A DNA stretch of 64,000 nt from a virus, in IMG/VR virus record IMGVR_UViG_3300048694_001252, positions 51,247 to 115,246 of that record. The stretch is one strand, 5' to 3'. A program made the translations under genes and the position numbers. Each line of letters begins with the position of its first letter. Positions within the stretch are counted from its first letter, which is position 1. The notes below the pieces were generated by a model. It was not told where the DNA came from and did not search any database. It worked only from the letters and a program-made list of their open reading frames with translations. Below are positions 26,210 to 34,062 of this stretch, in pieces.

Positions 26210-27142
26210 TTAGCCCCGGCGACCCGGTAGCGGGCTCTTGGTGTTGACACCTGTGGCCTGGGCCAAGTGCGGCTTGGTAGCAGGTTTCTGACCCTTCATG
26301 TCTTTGCCCGGTTGGTTTTGCACGTCCGAGATCAGGTCTTTGGTGGTGTTTTTGTAGGCCGGGGTGTCATGCTTGCCTTCGGGGCTGTCACCGGTCACAT
26401 GCACGGGCTTGCCCGCCATGCCAGTTTTGCCACTGTTGAAAGCTACAGGACCGGACTTACCATCACCTTCTTCGCTGGTGGTAACTTTGGGTTTTACCTG
26501 CTTGAGGCTGATAGCTTCGGCCATGGGTTCCATTTCTGCGGTGTCGTCAGTGGCAATAGCATCGCCACCAATATCGGCCGGCATGTCATCACCATTGCCC
26601 ATGTCATCGTGCTCGGCTTCTTCATGGCCCATGAGATCTTCAAACTCAGCCATGAGTTCATCCAGCTTGTCTTCTAGATTCATGATGTCGTCTTTGGTGG
26701 CCGGTTCGTCACCGCCCATGTCAGCGTCATCCATATCAGCATCATCCATATCAGCATCATCCATATCAGCATCATCCATATCGGCGTCGCTGTCTTCAAC
26801 ATCGGTCACTTCTGCTTCTTCGTCTTCGCCTTCCATGGTGTTGATGTCGCTTTCTTCGTCCATCTCCACATCATCAATCAGACCCTTGGCTGCGTCGCCG
26901 CCCATGGCAGATTCTTCGACTTCGTCATCGGCAGCTTCGTCTAGTTCTTCGGCAGATTCTTCAACTTCGTCGTCGGCAGCTTCGTCAAGATCTTTATCTT
27001 CTTCGCTGTCTTTGGCCTCTTCCTGCATGAGGTTTTCATAGATTTCGCGGCTCTTTTCTACCACGATTTCATGGAAAAGTTCGCGAGCTTTGGCTTCTTC
27101 ATCATTGATCACATATTCGATCAACTGTTCAAATCGGTTCAT
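26210..27142 (-). CDS. Acidic prohead core protein (gp67/gp68-like, 310 aa)
   Basis: The N-terminus MNRFEQLIEYVINDEEAKAR with ELFHEIVVEKSREIYENLM is characteristic of a prohead core protein conserved in aquatic T4-like phages. The middle (about 45-200) is extremely acidic, with a DEAADDEVEES duplication and five tandem copies of ADMDD encoded by a 15-bp DNA repeat. The C-terminus is Lys/Gly/Pro-rich (GKSGPVAFNSGKTGMAGKPV). Core proteins in T4 (gp67, gp68, internal proteins) occupy the same site between gp20 and gp21. I cannot decide between the gp67 and gp68 names because the protein is much longer than either. AAGGAG lies before the ATG, and a TGTAAATA octamer sits about 35 bp upstream. Confidence 0.82.
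   Translation of the reverse strand: MNRFEQLIEYVINDEEAKARELFHEIVVEKSREIYENLMQEEAKDSEEDKDLDEAADDEVEESAEELDEAADDEVEESAMGGDAAKGLIDDVEMDEESDINTMEGEDEEAEVTDVEDSDADMDDADMDDADMDDADMDDADMGGDEPATKDDIMNLEDKLDELMAEFEDLMGHEEAEHDDMGNGDDMPADIGGDAIATDDTAEMEPMAEAISLKQVKPKVTTSEEGDGKSGPVAFNSGKTGMAGKPVHVTGDSPEGKHDTPAYKNTTKDLISDVQNQPGKDMKGQKPATKPHLAQATGVNTKSPLPGRRG
26721..26790 (-). repeat. 15-bp tandem repeat coding for ADMDD units
   Basis: About four and a half tandem copies of a 15-bp unit (plus-strand TCAGCATCATCCATA) encode ADMDD in the acidic core gene. The inner copies are identical at DNA level, a hallmark of recent slippage. Confidence 0.85.
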
Positions 27143-27226
27143 GAGGGCTACTCCTTGTAGGTAAAGTGTAGTGTTATTTACAGCAATGCCTAAAAACCCG
27201 GTGTTTTAGGGGGTAAAAATAGTATT

Positions 27227-27448
27227 TTACAGACCGGGCGCGGCTGGTGGGGGTGCGTATTGCTTGCGAATTTCTTCTAGATCACGTTTGTATTCCACGG
27301 CGCGCACATCATTCATGCGACGTAGCTTGTTGAGTTGTCGCAGCGTGAGACGTGTTTTGCGCAGATCTTTTATGGTGATCTGGCTGTTGTCTTGGCTAAG
27401 ATCTTGATAGGCCTGGGGCTCAGTGGCCCAAAATTCACGCAATATCAT
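27227..27448 (-). CDS. Small conserved head-module protein (73 aa)
   Basis: The sequence contains RKTRLTLRQLNKLRRMNDVR followed by a helical AVEYKRDLEEIRKQYAPPP tail. Small basic proteins with this LTL-LNKLRRM pattern lie between portal and core genes in aquatic T4-like phages, so it is probably a real head-assembly gene; T4 has gp67 in a comparable place, but I do not claim identity. There is no Shine-Dalgarno: a perfect T4 late octamer TATAAATA (27461-27454) ends only five bases before the ATG, so the late transcript may start at or very near the start codon. Confidence 0.75.
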   Translation of the reverse strand: MILREFWATEPQAYQDLSQDNSQITIKDLRKTRLTLRQLNKLRRMNDVRAVEYKRDLEEIRKQYAPPPAAPGL

Positions 27449-27453
27449 GTTGG

Positions 27454-27461
27454 TATTTATA
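27454..27461 (-). promoter_or_regulatory. Perfect late octamer TATAAATA before the 73-aa gene
   Basis: The minus strand reads TATAAATACCAACATG, an exact T4 late consensus. It lies inside the last codons of the portal gene. In T4 the start point is a few bases downstream of the octamer, which here coincides with the ATG. Confidence 0.6.
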
Positions 27462-29259
27462 CTGCTGGTGGAGGTGTTGCCGGGGGTGTAGCAGCACCGG
27501 GCAAGGCACCACCCGGAGCAGCGGTGCCTGGGGCAGCGGTGCCAGGAGCACCCAGAGCACCAGGTTCACCCATGCCGGCCACGTCCTGAGCCATACCAAT
27601 GTCACTTTCTATACCGCCCGGTGTGACTCCCACACTGCGTAGGTCCGAACCTGATACCGGAGTAACTTCAGGCTTACTGCGTTCCTCATTCCACAACCGG
27701 GCATTTTCTTTGATCTCATCTTCGGAAAGCCCCAGGAAACGCTGCATCATGAAACGCTTGCTCATGTAAGGAAGCTGTTCCATCTGCGTGAATGACGTGA
27801 TACGTGCTGTGTCCAGTTCGCTCTGGCGATAGCTGGCAAAGTTTTGCGGGGCGCAGAACTTGATGTTGAACAGGCTGCTATCAATATTGAACCCGCGCCA
27901 TTTCAAGAACATCTTGAATTCGTCATCTAGCTTTTGTACAATATGCTTCTGTAGGCGTTCGCAGTACTGATTGAATCGATATTCCTGTATCAGGGCTGTG
28001 CCCACTTTACCATCACTCATGACTCGATCACTATCATCGGGGCCGGTGGGCAAATAGCTTGAAGGTACACGTAGACCGCGAGCCATCTTGTTGTTGAAGT
28101 ACTTGAGGTCGTCAATCTCACCTAGATTTTGACCACCTTGCAGTGTGTCAACCGTGCTGCCACGACCTTCGGCTGTGACAGGGAAAAAGTAATCTTCGTT
28201 GATGCTGAGTGGATTGTAGCTGGCATCCATCATGTTGGCACCACCACCTGTGACCGTGGGGATACGGCGCTGATGCATCTCGTTTTTCACGCGCTCCACA
28301 AACTGCATGGCCAGGTGCGATGGCATGTTGCCCACGTCAATCTTGAAGATCCTGCGTTCAGGAGCACGAGCCACGCGATATATCAAGACCGAATCTTCCA
28401 AAAGCTCTTTCTGCTTGAACACCTTGTAGATCTGCTCCAGCACCGAACGTCCAAAAGGCCAGAACACATCTAGACCCTCGTTGAGACTGATGTGTACCAC
28501 ATGTTTAGCGTCAATACAGGTCTCGTTCATGGCAGTCATGAAGCGGCTGTTGCCCACGCCGCCGCCTGCACCACCATTGGGCATGGTGTAATTGGCCGAA
28601 CCTGATATGGTACCGGTCACAGGATTGGTCATGTAGTCTGTGGTGGTCTTCTGCGCTATGCTCAGGCTCTGGAAGTTGGGGTTGATATCTCGGATCACGT
28701 ACTGTTCGGGACGTTTGCCTTCGGACTCGTTTACAATGATGCGCATGACCTTGCTCATGTCCACCCACATCATTTCAAATGTTTCAGGGTCACGTATGAA
28801 CAACTGATCACCATACTTGATACCGTTCCTGAACAGTTTGAATATGCGTTCGTCCAGGCGGTTGATCTTGGTCCACTGCTGGAGTTGTTTGCGTATGATT
28901 GAAACTTCGTGTTCGGTGGGATCGTCTTTGTAATCGACCTCAAAGGGTGTGCTATTGTCTTTGTTGGGTTGAGTACTGAATTCTGCTATGATGTCGAGAC
29001 AGGCATTGATTTCCGAATCCATGTCCATGTTTTCGTACTGATTATATCGCTCGATACGATTGGGGTGTCCCGAATACACTTCGGGCAAACGACTGGCATA
29101 ATTCCGGAACTGGAAATCTGGTGGCATGCCGGGATAGCCACCATCATTGCGTGGATAACCCGGTAGCCCAAATTGATTTTTGCCCGAGATCGGGCTCATC
29201 ATGCCTGATGTGTCTGCTATCTTGAAATACTTGCGCCAGCCGCGTTTGTCTTGTGCCAT
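27457..29259 (-). CDS. 20: Portal vertex protein gp20
   Basis: This is the dodecameric portal through which DNA enters and leaves the head and on which prohead assembly starts. Typical gp20 segments are YNQYENMDMDSEINACLDII, FRNGIKYGDQLFIRDPETFE, SEGKRPEQYVIRDINPNF, DVFWPFGRSVLEQIYKVFKQ, VYRVARAPERRIFKIDVGN-type text and FFPVTAEGRGSTVDTLQGGQ followed by LKYFNNKMARGLRVPSSYLP. It has 600 aa against 524 in T4; the extra length includes a low-complexity Ala/Pro/Gly tail (GTAAPGTAAPGGALPGAATP). No Shine-Dalgarno is seen; AATAAATA ends seven bases before ATG 29259. Confidence 0.96.
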   Translation of the reverse strand: MAQDKRGWRKYFKIADTSGMMSPISGKNQFGLPGYPRNDGGYPGMPPDFQFRNYASRLPEVYSGHPNRIERYNQYENMDMDSEINACLDIIAEFSTQPNKDNSTPFEVDYKDDPTEHEVSIIRKQLQQWTKINRLDERIFKLFRNGIKYGDQLFIRDPETFEMMWVDMSKVMRIIVNESEGKRPEQYVIRDINPNFQSLSIAQKTTTDYMTNPVTGTISGSANYTMPNGGAGGGVGNSRFMTAMNETCIDAKHVVHISLNEGLDVFWPFGRSVLEQIYKVFKQKELLEDSVLIYRVARAPERRIFKIDVGNMPSHLAMQFVERVKNEMHQRRIPTVTGGGANMMDASYNPLSINEDYFFPVTAEGRGSTVDTLQGGQNLGEIDDLKYFNNKMARGLRVPSSYLPTGPDDSDRVMSDGKVGTALIQEYRFNQYCERLQKHIVQKLDDEFKMFLKWRGFNIDSSLFNIKFCAPQNFASYRQSELDTARITSFTQMEQLPYMSKRFMMQRFLGLSEDEIKENARLWNEERSKPEVTPVSGSDLRSVGVTPGGIESDIGMAQDVAGMGEPGALGAPGTAAPGTAAPGGALPGAATPPATPPPAV

Positions 29260-29266
29260 AGTGGGG

Positions 29267-29274
29267 TATTTATT
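29267..29274 (-). promoter_or_regulatory. Late-type octamer directly before the portal gene
   Basis: AATAAATA on the minus strand is one base from the T4 late consensus and is followed by CCCCACT and the ATG. It is squeezed between the stop of the upstream gene (29276) and the portal start. Confidence 0.5.
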
Positions 29275-29275
29275 G

Positions 29276-32065
29276 TTAATGCATCGACGAGCGAGCTATC
29301 TTGGCCGTGATTTCCGCACTGGTTTCGTGTGTGCGTTTGATGTTTCTCAAGAGATCCAGCATTTCAATCTGATTGGGTTTGGGCTTGGCCAACTCGCTGG
29401 CCAGGTCTTTTATGGCCGTTTTGATATCAACCTTGACTGCATCGCGCAGATTTTGCTGCAATCGATCGGGGTTTGGCAGATCTCCCAGCTGCCGGATGAT
29501 CTCACCTACTTCACCTAGATCCACGGGAATATTACCGCCCTTGAGTGGTATCACAGCTTCAGCACCGGCCTCGCCCACGACACTGGGACCTAGAGCGATG
29601 CCTCCTCTGGCCAGTGCGGGTAGATCTTGCACAAACAGATCGTGTTCTTTTTGGCGTCTTTTTTGCAGAGTCGGATCTACCTTGCCACTGGCTTTGTTAT
29701 AGAGCAGCATGGCATCAGCAGTTTCTTGATTGATGCGTTTGCCTCGATTGGTCACGGTAGACAATACACCGTCACCAAGATTGTAGGCAAAGGATGTCAT
29801 GGCATCTATCTGGTTTTGACCCCACTCTCGATCTTTGCCGACCGCAACAACCTTGGCAACTAGATTACCTATCCAGGTTGTGAGTCGTTTGTATGCTTCT
29901 TCTTTGTCAATAGTTTTTTTGCCCGAGATTTCATCAGGATCTTCGGTCCTGGTACCATAACCAATGCTATATTGTGAATGATCTTTGTAGGCCTTGGCCC
30001 TGAATCCTTCAAATTGCATGATCATGTCAATACCTTGACTTGACACGTTTGAAATTGGTACCTTTATTGTTTTGGCCGTAGATGATTTTTTCTTGGGCTC
30101 TAGAGGTTCACCCATGGCCAGACCGGATGTTTGTTTGGGGTTAGCAGCCGCTGGAGCAGGTGTTGGTGCTGGCATAGTAGCCGCAGGTTTAGTAGCTGCC
30201 GGAGCAGGTGTTGGTTCTGGCATAGTGGCCGCCGGAGCCGGTGCTGCTGGAGCAGGTGTTGGTGCTGGCATAGTGGCCGCTGGAGCCGGTGCCGCCGGAG
30301 CAGGTGTTGGTGCTGGCATAGTGGCCGCAGGTTTAGTAGCTGCCGGAGCAGATGTTGCGGGAGCAGGTGTTGCCGCCGGAGCAGGTGTTGGTGCTGGCAT
30401 AGTGGCCGCAGTCTTGGGTGCAGCCTTTTGTTCTTGCTGTCGTTGAGCAGCATCCTCGGTGCGTTTTTCCTCGGCTCTCTTGTTCCTGAGATCAGCTTCT
30501 CTTTTTACGGCCTGATTCAATTCTTCTTTCTGTTGATCCTCACGCTGTTTCTTGGCTTCAGCATCTTGCTGTTTGGCCCGTTCTCGAGCAGCCTGCCCCT
30601 GATCCTGGGCCTGGGCCTTGGGTTCAAGCTCATCTTTTTGTCTCAATATCGTCTTGTTGAACCATTTGAGCGCTGTGGTAGCAGCCTCTAATCCCCAGGT
30701 CATGAGCCCAAACAGAGTACTCACAGGCCCGGCGCCGGCTCGTACAAATTCCTGCATGGCCAGGCTCAGTTCCAGTTGACTATTTCGTAGTTTGGCCTGT
30801 GCTTCGGTGGCAGGATCGGCCTGGCCACTCAGAGTTTTCTGTTGCTGTTTTACCAATTGCTGGTATTGCGCAGTAAGATCTTTGTTGGCCCGATTGCTGG
30901 CATTCACTACTTCATTGAGTGATCCAAAAGTTTCATTGAATGCCATGGATTGACCATACATGCCACCAAATCGATCCTTGGTCTTGGCCATGGCATCAAA
31001 GGCCTTTTGCATGGCATCGGTGGGGCTTTTCAATCCCTTGCTTGCAGCCATGAGATCATTGGCCGCATCAGCACCTATGGTCAATAGCAGTTTGCGAGCC
31101 GCGGGATCCTGGAGGTTGCCCGAAAACCAAGCTCTCAGGCCCTTGGCATACAAGGGTCCAGCAGAATTTTCCATGAGTGTGCTCATGGCCATCATGCTGC
31201 GAGCATCTTCTGAACGACCTTGGGCCTCGGCCTGATTTACAGCGGCCAAGAACTGTTCTTGAGTGAGCGCTTCGGCACGTTGCGTTTCTAATTCTTTGCG
31301 TGTGGCACCGGTCAATTGGGTCAGCACATTCATTTCTTGGATATACTCAGCTGCACTATGTGCCACCTGCTGATCTGTGCGGCGGGTCGTGGCACCCATG
31401 AGATTCTGCTGATTTATATAACCGGCCACACCCTCATTGAGGTCGTTCACGGTCATGCCCAGAGCCATATAACCTGTACGGTCTTTTTGCAGCTCTTTGC
31501 TGACCTGGGCAAATCGAGTTCGGCCTTCAGCTGCGGTACCACCAAACAGAGCCAGGCTACGACTATTGGCCGCTATCAGTTGAGCATAGCTCTGGAAATC
31601 TTTCATGACCAGACCCATGCTGGCCGCATCTTGGGCCGCACCGGTCATGCCATCTGCTGCTACTGCGCCCGATTTGCTGAGCGATTGGAACAGTTCAAAC
31701 TGTTTGTCCAGCATGGCGCCAACGGCACGAGTGTACTCCACAAAAGCCGTGCTGGTCTTGAGTATGATACCAGCCAATCGAGTGTGCGGGAACCTCAAGA
31801 GTATGCTGCCCACGCTGCTCATGGCCTTGCTGCCCTCGGCTAGAGCACCATCAAAGGCCTTGTATCCCTGTTCACCGCGATAGAGATCGCCCGTGAGCTG
31901 CTTGACACTGCGCAGCATGTGGGACAGGGCTTCGCGGCGCAGACGATTTATTTCTTTTTGGTTGGCTTCGGCCGCGGCCGCGGCCTGTTCGGCATCTCGC
32001 GCAGCCTGCTCTTTTTCTTGCTGAAGCTTCTGGATGGCATCCAGCAGTTCTTTATTGTCGGCCAT
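29276..32065 (-). CDS. Tape-measure-like tail protein with GH24 lysozyme domain (929 aa)
   Basis: Residues 1-60 are a coiled coil (DAIQKLQQEKEQAARDAEQA). About 60-470 is Ala/Leu-rich helical text typical of tail tape-measure or central tail proteins. About 490-560 is Lys/Glu/Gln-rich, and 560-660 a Pro-Ala linker with repeated AATMPAPTPAPA. Residues about 675-820 form a phage lysozyme (GH24): FEGFRAKAYKDHSQYSIGYG with Glu686 and Asp695 in the E-x8-D spacing of T4 lysozyme and Ser700 in place of the usual Thr. The end contains ARGGIALGPSVVGEAGAEAV, a motif common near the C-terminus of tape-measure proteins. The likely role is local peptidoglycan cutting during DNA injection. T4 instead carries its tail lysozyme in gp5; the gp5-like gene here lacks it. 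Confidence 0.85.
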   Translation of the reverse strand: MADNKELLDAIQKLQQEKEQAARDAEQAAAAAEANQKEINRLRREALSHMLRSVKQLTGDLYRGEQGYKAFDGALAEGSKAMSSVGSILLRFPHTRLAGIILKTSTAFVEYTRAVGAMLDKQFELFQSLSKSGAVAADGMTGAAQDAASMGLVMKDFQSYAQLIAANSRSLALFGGTAAEGRTRFAQVSKELQKDRTGYMALGMTVNDLNEGVAGYINQQNLMGATTRRTDQQVAHSAAEYIQEMNVLTQLTGATRKELETQRAEALTQEQFLAAVNQAEAQGRSEDARSMMAMSTLMENSAGPLYAKGLRAWFSGNLQDPAARKLLLTIGADAANDLMAASKGLKSPTDAMQKAFDAMAKTKDRFGGMYGQSMAFNETFGSLNEVVNASNRANKDLTAQYQQLVKQQQKTLSGQADPATEAQAKLRNSQLELSLAMQEFVRAGAGPVSTLFGLMTWGLEAATTALKWFNKTILRQKDELEPKAQAQDQGQAARERAKQQDAEAKKQREDQQKEELNQAVKREADLRNKRAEEKRTEDAAQRQQEQKAAPKTAATMPAPTPAPAATPAPATSAPAATKPAATMPAPTPAPAAPAPAATMPAPTPAPAAPAPAATMPEPTPAPAATKPAATMPAPTPAPAAANPKQTSGLAMGEPLEPKKKSSTAKTIKVPISNVSSQGIDMIMQFEGFRAKAYKDHSQYSIGYGTRTEDPDEISGKKTIDKEEAYKRLTTWIGNLVAKVVAVGKDREWGQNQIDAMTSFAYNLGDGVLSTVTNRGKRINQETADAMLLYNKASGKVDPTLQKRRQKEHDLFVQDLPALARGGIALGPSVVGEAGAEAVIPLKGGNIPVDLGEVGEIIRQLGDLPNPDRLQQNLRDAVKVDIKTAIKDLASELAKPKPNQIEMLDLLRNIKRTHETSAEITAKIARSSMH

Positions 32066-32075
32066 GTTCTAACCC

Positions 32076-32096
32076 CATAAATATCCTATATTTATA
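32076..32096. promoter_or_regulatory. Overlapping divergent late promoters in a perfect palindrome
   Basis: ATAAATAT-CCT-ATATTTAT (32077-32095) is a perfect inverted repeat. The plus strand shows CATAAATA (32076-32083) ahead of ATG 32105; the minus strand shows an exact TATAAATA (32096-32089) ahead of ATG 32065. It probably drives the tape-measure-like gene and the gp26-like gene in opposite directions. Confidence 0.65.
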
Positions 32097-32104
32097 GGTA
32101 TTTT

Positions 32105-32947
32105 ATGACCCAAACTCCCAACCCTTTACAAGCCTGGTTTCGTCGTGCTGCGATCTATATGCGTTTGCCCAGCCAGGGTCAACACTGGCCCGAAGGCTCA
32201 CTGGACATGCCCGCAAACGGAGAATTTCCCGTGTTGCCCATGACCGCCCTGGACGAAATTACCTACCGCACACCCGATGCTCTGTTCAATGGTCAGGCCG
32301 TGGTAGATGTGGTACAGAGCTGCCTGCCCAACATACGCGACGCCTGGCTCATGCCCAGTACCGATCTCATTAGCGTGTTGATCAGCATCAGGATCGCCAG
32401 CTACGGACAGGACATGGAAATTGTCAGTACCTGTCCCAAATGTAATGAAACCCAGGACTATACCCTGGATCTCAGACAGATCCTGGATGGGCTTAGCCAG
32501 GCCGATTTTGGTCAAAACCTGGTAATCAACGATCTGGAAGTGTTCTTTACACCCATGAACTATCGTCAACAGACACAGATTGGCATGGATCAATACGAAA
32601 CCCAGCGCCTGATAGCCAACAGTCAAGACGCAGCTCTAACCGATGATCAGAAAAATCAGGCCCTGAACGAGGCCATGAAACGCATCAGCCAAGCCACCAC
32701 TCGGGCCATGGCATTCGGCATAGCAGGCATACGAGCACCATCGGGCTTTGCCAGCGAGCCTGAACACATCATGGAATTCCTTACACAGTGCGATCGCCGT
32801 GTGTATGCAGCCATACGCGATCATCAGGTCACACTGCGCGAAGCCGGTGAGATCAAACCTGTAGATATCACTTGTAGCGGTTGTGAAAATCGATATCAAC
32901 AACAGATTGAACTGGACCTGGCAAATTTTTTCGCAGCCGCCTCTTGA
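32105..32947 (+). CDS. 26: Baseplate hub subunit, gp26-like (280 aa)
   Basis: The N-terminal WFRRAAIYMRLPSQGQHWPE and LPMTALDEITYRTPDALFNG, plus VVQSCLPNIRDAWLMPSTDL and ISIRIASYGQDMEI, match the conserved gp26-type hub protein of T4-like phages. Two CxxC pairs, CPKC (in STCPKCNETQDYTL) and CSGC near the C-terminus, probably bind one metal ion. It has 280 aa against 208 in T4. It forms a two-gene unit with the next gene (TGATG overlap) and is driven by a late-type octamer in the palindrome at 32076-32096. It acts in assembly of the central hub of the baseplate. Confidence 0.85.
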   Translation: MTQTPNPLQAWFRRAAIYMRLPSQGQHWPEGSLDMPANGEFPVLPMTALDEITYRTPDALFNGQAVVDVVQSCLPNIRDAWLMPSTDLISVLISIRIASYGQDMEIVSTCPKCNETQDYTLDLRQILDGLSQADFGQNLVINDLEVFFTPMNYRQQTQIGMDQYETQRLIANSQDAALTDDQKNQALNEAMKRISQATTRAMAFGIAGIRAPSGFASEPEHIMEFLTQCDRRVYAAIRDHQVTLREAGEIKPVDITCSGCENRYQQQIELDLANFFAAAS

Positions 32948-33162
32948 TGCTGTCAGTTGGCGATATCGAAAAACAAATCACCAGCATGGAGCAAGAGGCG
33001 GCGGCAATCAGATCCAATTGCATGAAGATGGCCTGGCACATGCGCGGTGGCGCCAGTTACGAACACATACTGTTGATGAGCAGTCACGAACGCGAAGCCA
33101 TTGGCAATCTCATCAAGGAAAATATCGAAACCACAAACAAGACTCGATTGCCTTGGTTCTGA
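32947..33162 (+). CDS. Small hub-assembly-type protein (71 aa)
   Basis: The ATG overlaps the gp26-like stop (TGATG), so the protein starts MLSVGDIEKQITSMEQEAAA; an in-frame TTG one codon earlier is not needed. The C-terminal half MAWHMRGGASYEHILLMSSH followed by EREAIGNLIKENIE resembles a small protein that follows gp26 in aquatic T4-like phages and is often labelled a hub assembly catalyst (gp51). At 71 aa it is far shorter than T4 gp51 (249 aa), so I do not use the symbol. The protein is helical and probably cytoplasmic. Confidence 0.75.
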   Translation: MLSVGDIEKQITSMEQEAAAIRSNCMKMAWHMRGGASYEHILLMSSHEREAIGNLIKENIETTNKTRLPWF

Positions 33163-33592
33163 CTGGTAATAGAGAGATCTCTTGCGAGATCTGTTGATTC
33201 GCTTGCGCTCATCAACTGTTTCCGAGCGGAGCGATTTTTAGGATCATCTAGATGGAGTGGTCACACTTGGCCCGCACAGGGCCAAGATTGATCTGCACAT
33301 CATCTGAGTATCGCAGTCACCTAGCGTTAGAGCATTACAGAGGCGGTTGTCCGGTACCTCGAGCTCCGTCTTATTACAACGGCGGCCTGCATCAAATACG
33401 CTAACATTCCATGCAGACGTGCACGATCACTCGTGCGTCATTGGGCCTTGATATCCTGTTCTAACAATCAAACCCCGGCGTTTTGGGATCCTCGTCCTGT
33501 GAAGGATAGTGATTGAGAGCTCCTGCGGCGGAGTCTTTGGTCCCGGTGATCCGATAGATCCCGTTGTCATCAGTGCACGAATTTGGCCTGCA
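33163..33592. other. 430-bp gap without a convincing gene, rich in hairpins
   Basis: The stretch separates two convergent genes. Perfect hairpins include AGATCTC/GAGATCT (33175-33192), GTTGAT/ATCAAC (33193-33216) and CTTGGCCC/GGGCCAAG with a 5-nt loop (33266-33286). Others are CTGCAT/ATGCAG (about 33397-33416) and GCACGA/TCGTGC (about 33421-33436). A TTTTT run at 33235-33239 may end plus-strand transcription. On the minus strand the frame of the next gene stays open for 43 codons past its amber stop, to a second TAG, and an overlapping 47-codon ATG frame (33570-33427) is also open; neither has a good ribosome-binding site. A structured RNA, a terminator region or gene remnants are all possible. 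Confidence 0.4.
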
Positions 33593-34033
33593 CTAGCCCT
33601 GACCGCTTAGTTTGCCTCGGATATGACTGCCATGCACACGTACCTGGATGTGGCCGTTGTAGTAGCTGTCACTCTCTAACACACGCTGACTAAATTGTTC
33701 TCTTGCTTCGATGTAGCTGCATTCTGCCCGGCTTTTGCAATAATAAAGTATTTCGCGCTGGAAGTTTTGGTTGCCTAGTTTTGCGATGTCTTGGAGCAGT
33801 TGGGGGCTAGACCCCCAATAGTCTCGCCAATCACTCTCGACTTGTGTGCGTATTTTGCGTTTTCGTTTGTTGCCGTTTTTGAATTTGACTGTGCGTTGCC
33901 TGGTCTTGCGAAATTGAGCTAGTTTTTTGCCTATGTACTTGCGCTGCGTGATGAGATTGGTTATTTCATATACAAAACCCGCACAATCTAGGGGCAGTTG
34001 TTCTACTGGGTTGCCTTGATATAGCCATGTCAT
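33593..34033 (-). CDS. GIY-YIG/Seg-like endonuclease-type protein (146 aa)
   Basis: The N-terminal part CAGFVYEITNLITQRKYIGK is a GIY-YIG-like pair (FVYEI...KYIGK), followed by a basic stretch KFKNGNKRKRKIRTQVESDW, then YWGSSPQLLQDIAKLGNQNF and CSYIEAREQFSQRVLESDSY with the expected Glu. Proteins of this layout are common in T4-like phages and are labelled Seg-like or hypothetical; nuclease activity is inferred. The ATG lies within a palindromic element and lacks a Shine-Dalgarno sequence. The gene is last in the gp55-gp47-gp46 operon and ends in TAG; amber readthrough would add 43 residues, including NGIYRITGTKDSAAGALNHY, before another TAG. Confidence 0.72.
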   Translation of the reverse strand: MTWLYQGNPVEQLPLDCAGFVYEITNLITQRKYIGKKLAQFRKTRQRTVKFKNGNKRKRKIRTQVESDWRDYWGSSPQLLQDIAKLGNQNFQREILYYCKSRAECSYIEAREQFSQRVLESDSYYNGHIQVRVHGSHIRGKLSGQG

Positions 34034-34054
34034 AATGACATATAATTATGACAT
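34027..34054. promoter_or_regulatory. Palindromic half-site cluster over a start codon
   Basis: ATGTCAT-A-ATGACAT (34027-34041) is a perfect 7-bp inverted repeat, and a further ATGACAT follows at 34048-34054. The start codon of the endonuclease-type gene (34033-34031) lies within it. It could be an operator or an RNA hairpin masking the start; no regulator is identified. Confidence 0.4.
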
Positions 34055-34062
34055 TTGTGAAA

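Noticed and set aside
33427-33570. 47-codon minus-strand frame starting MTTGSIGSPG as a gene
   Set aside because: No ribosome-binding site and it overlaps another open frame in a hairpin-rich stretch; it is kept only as part of the unexplained region.
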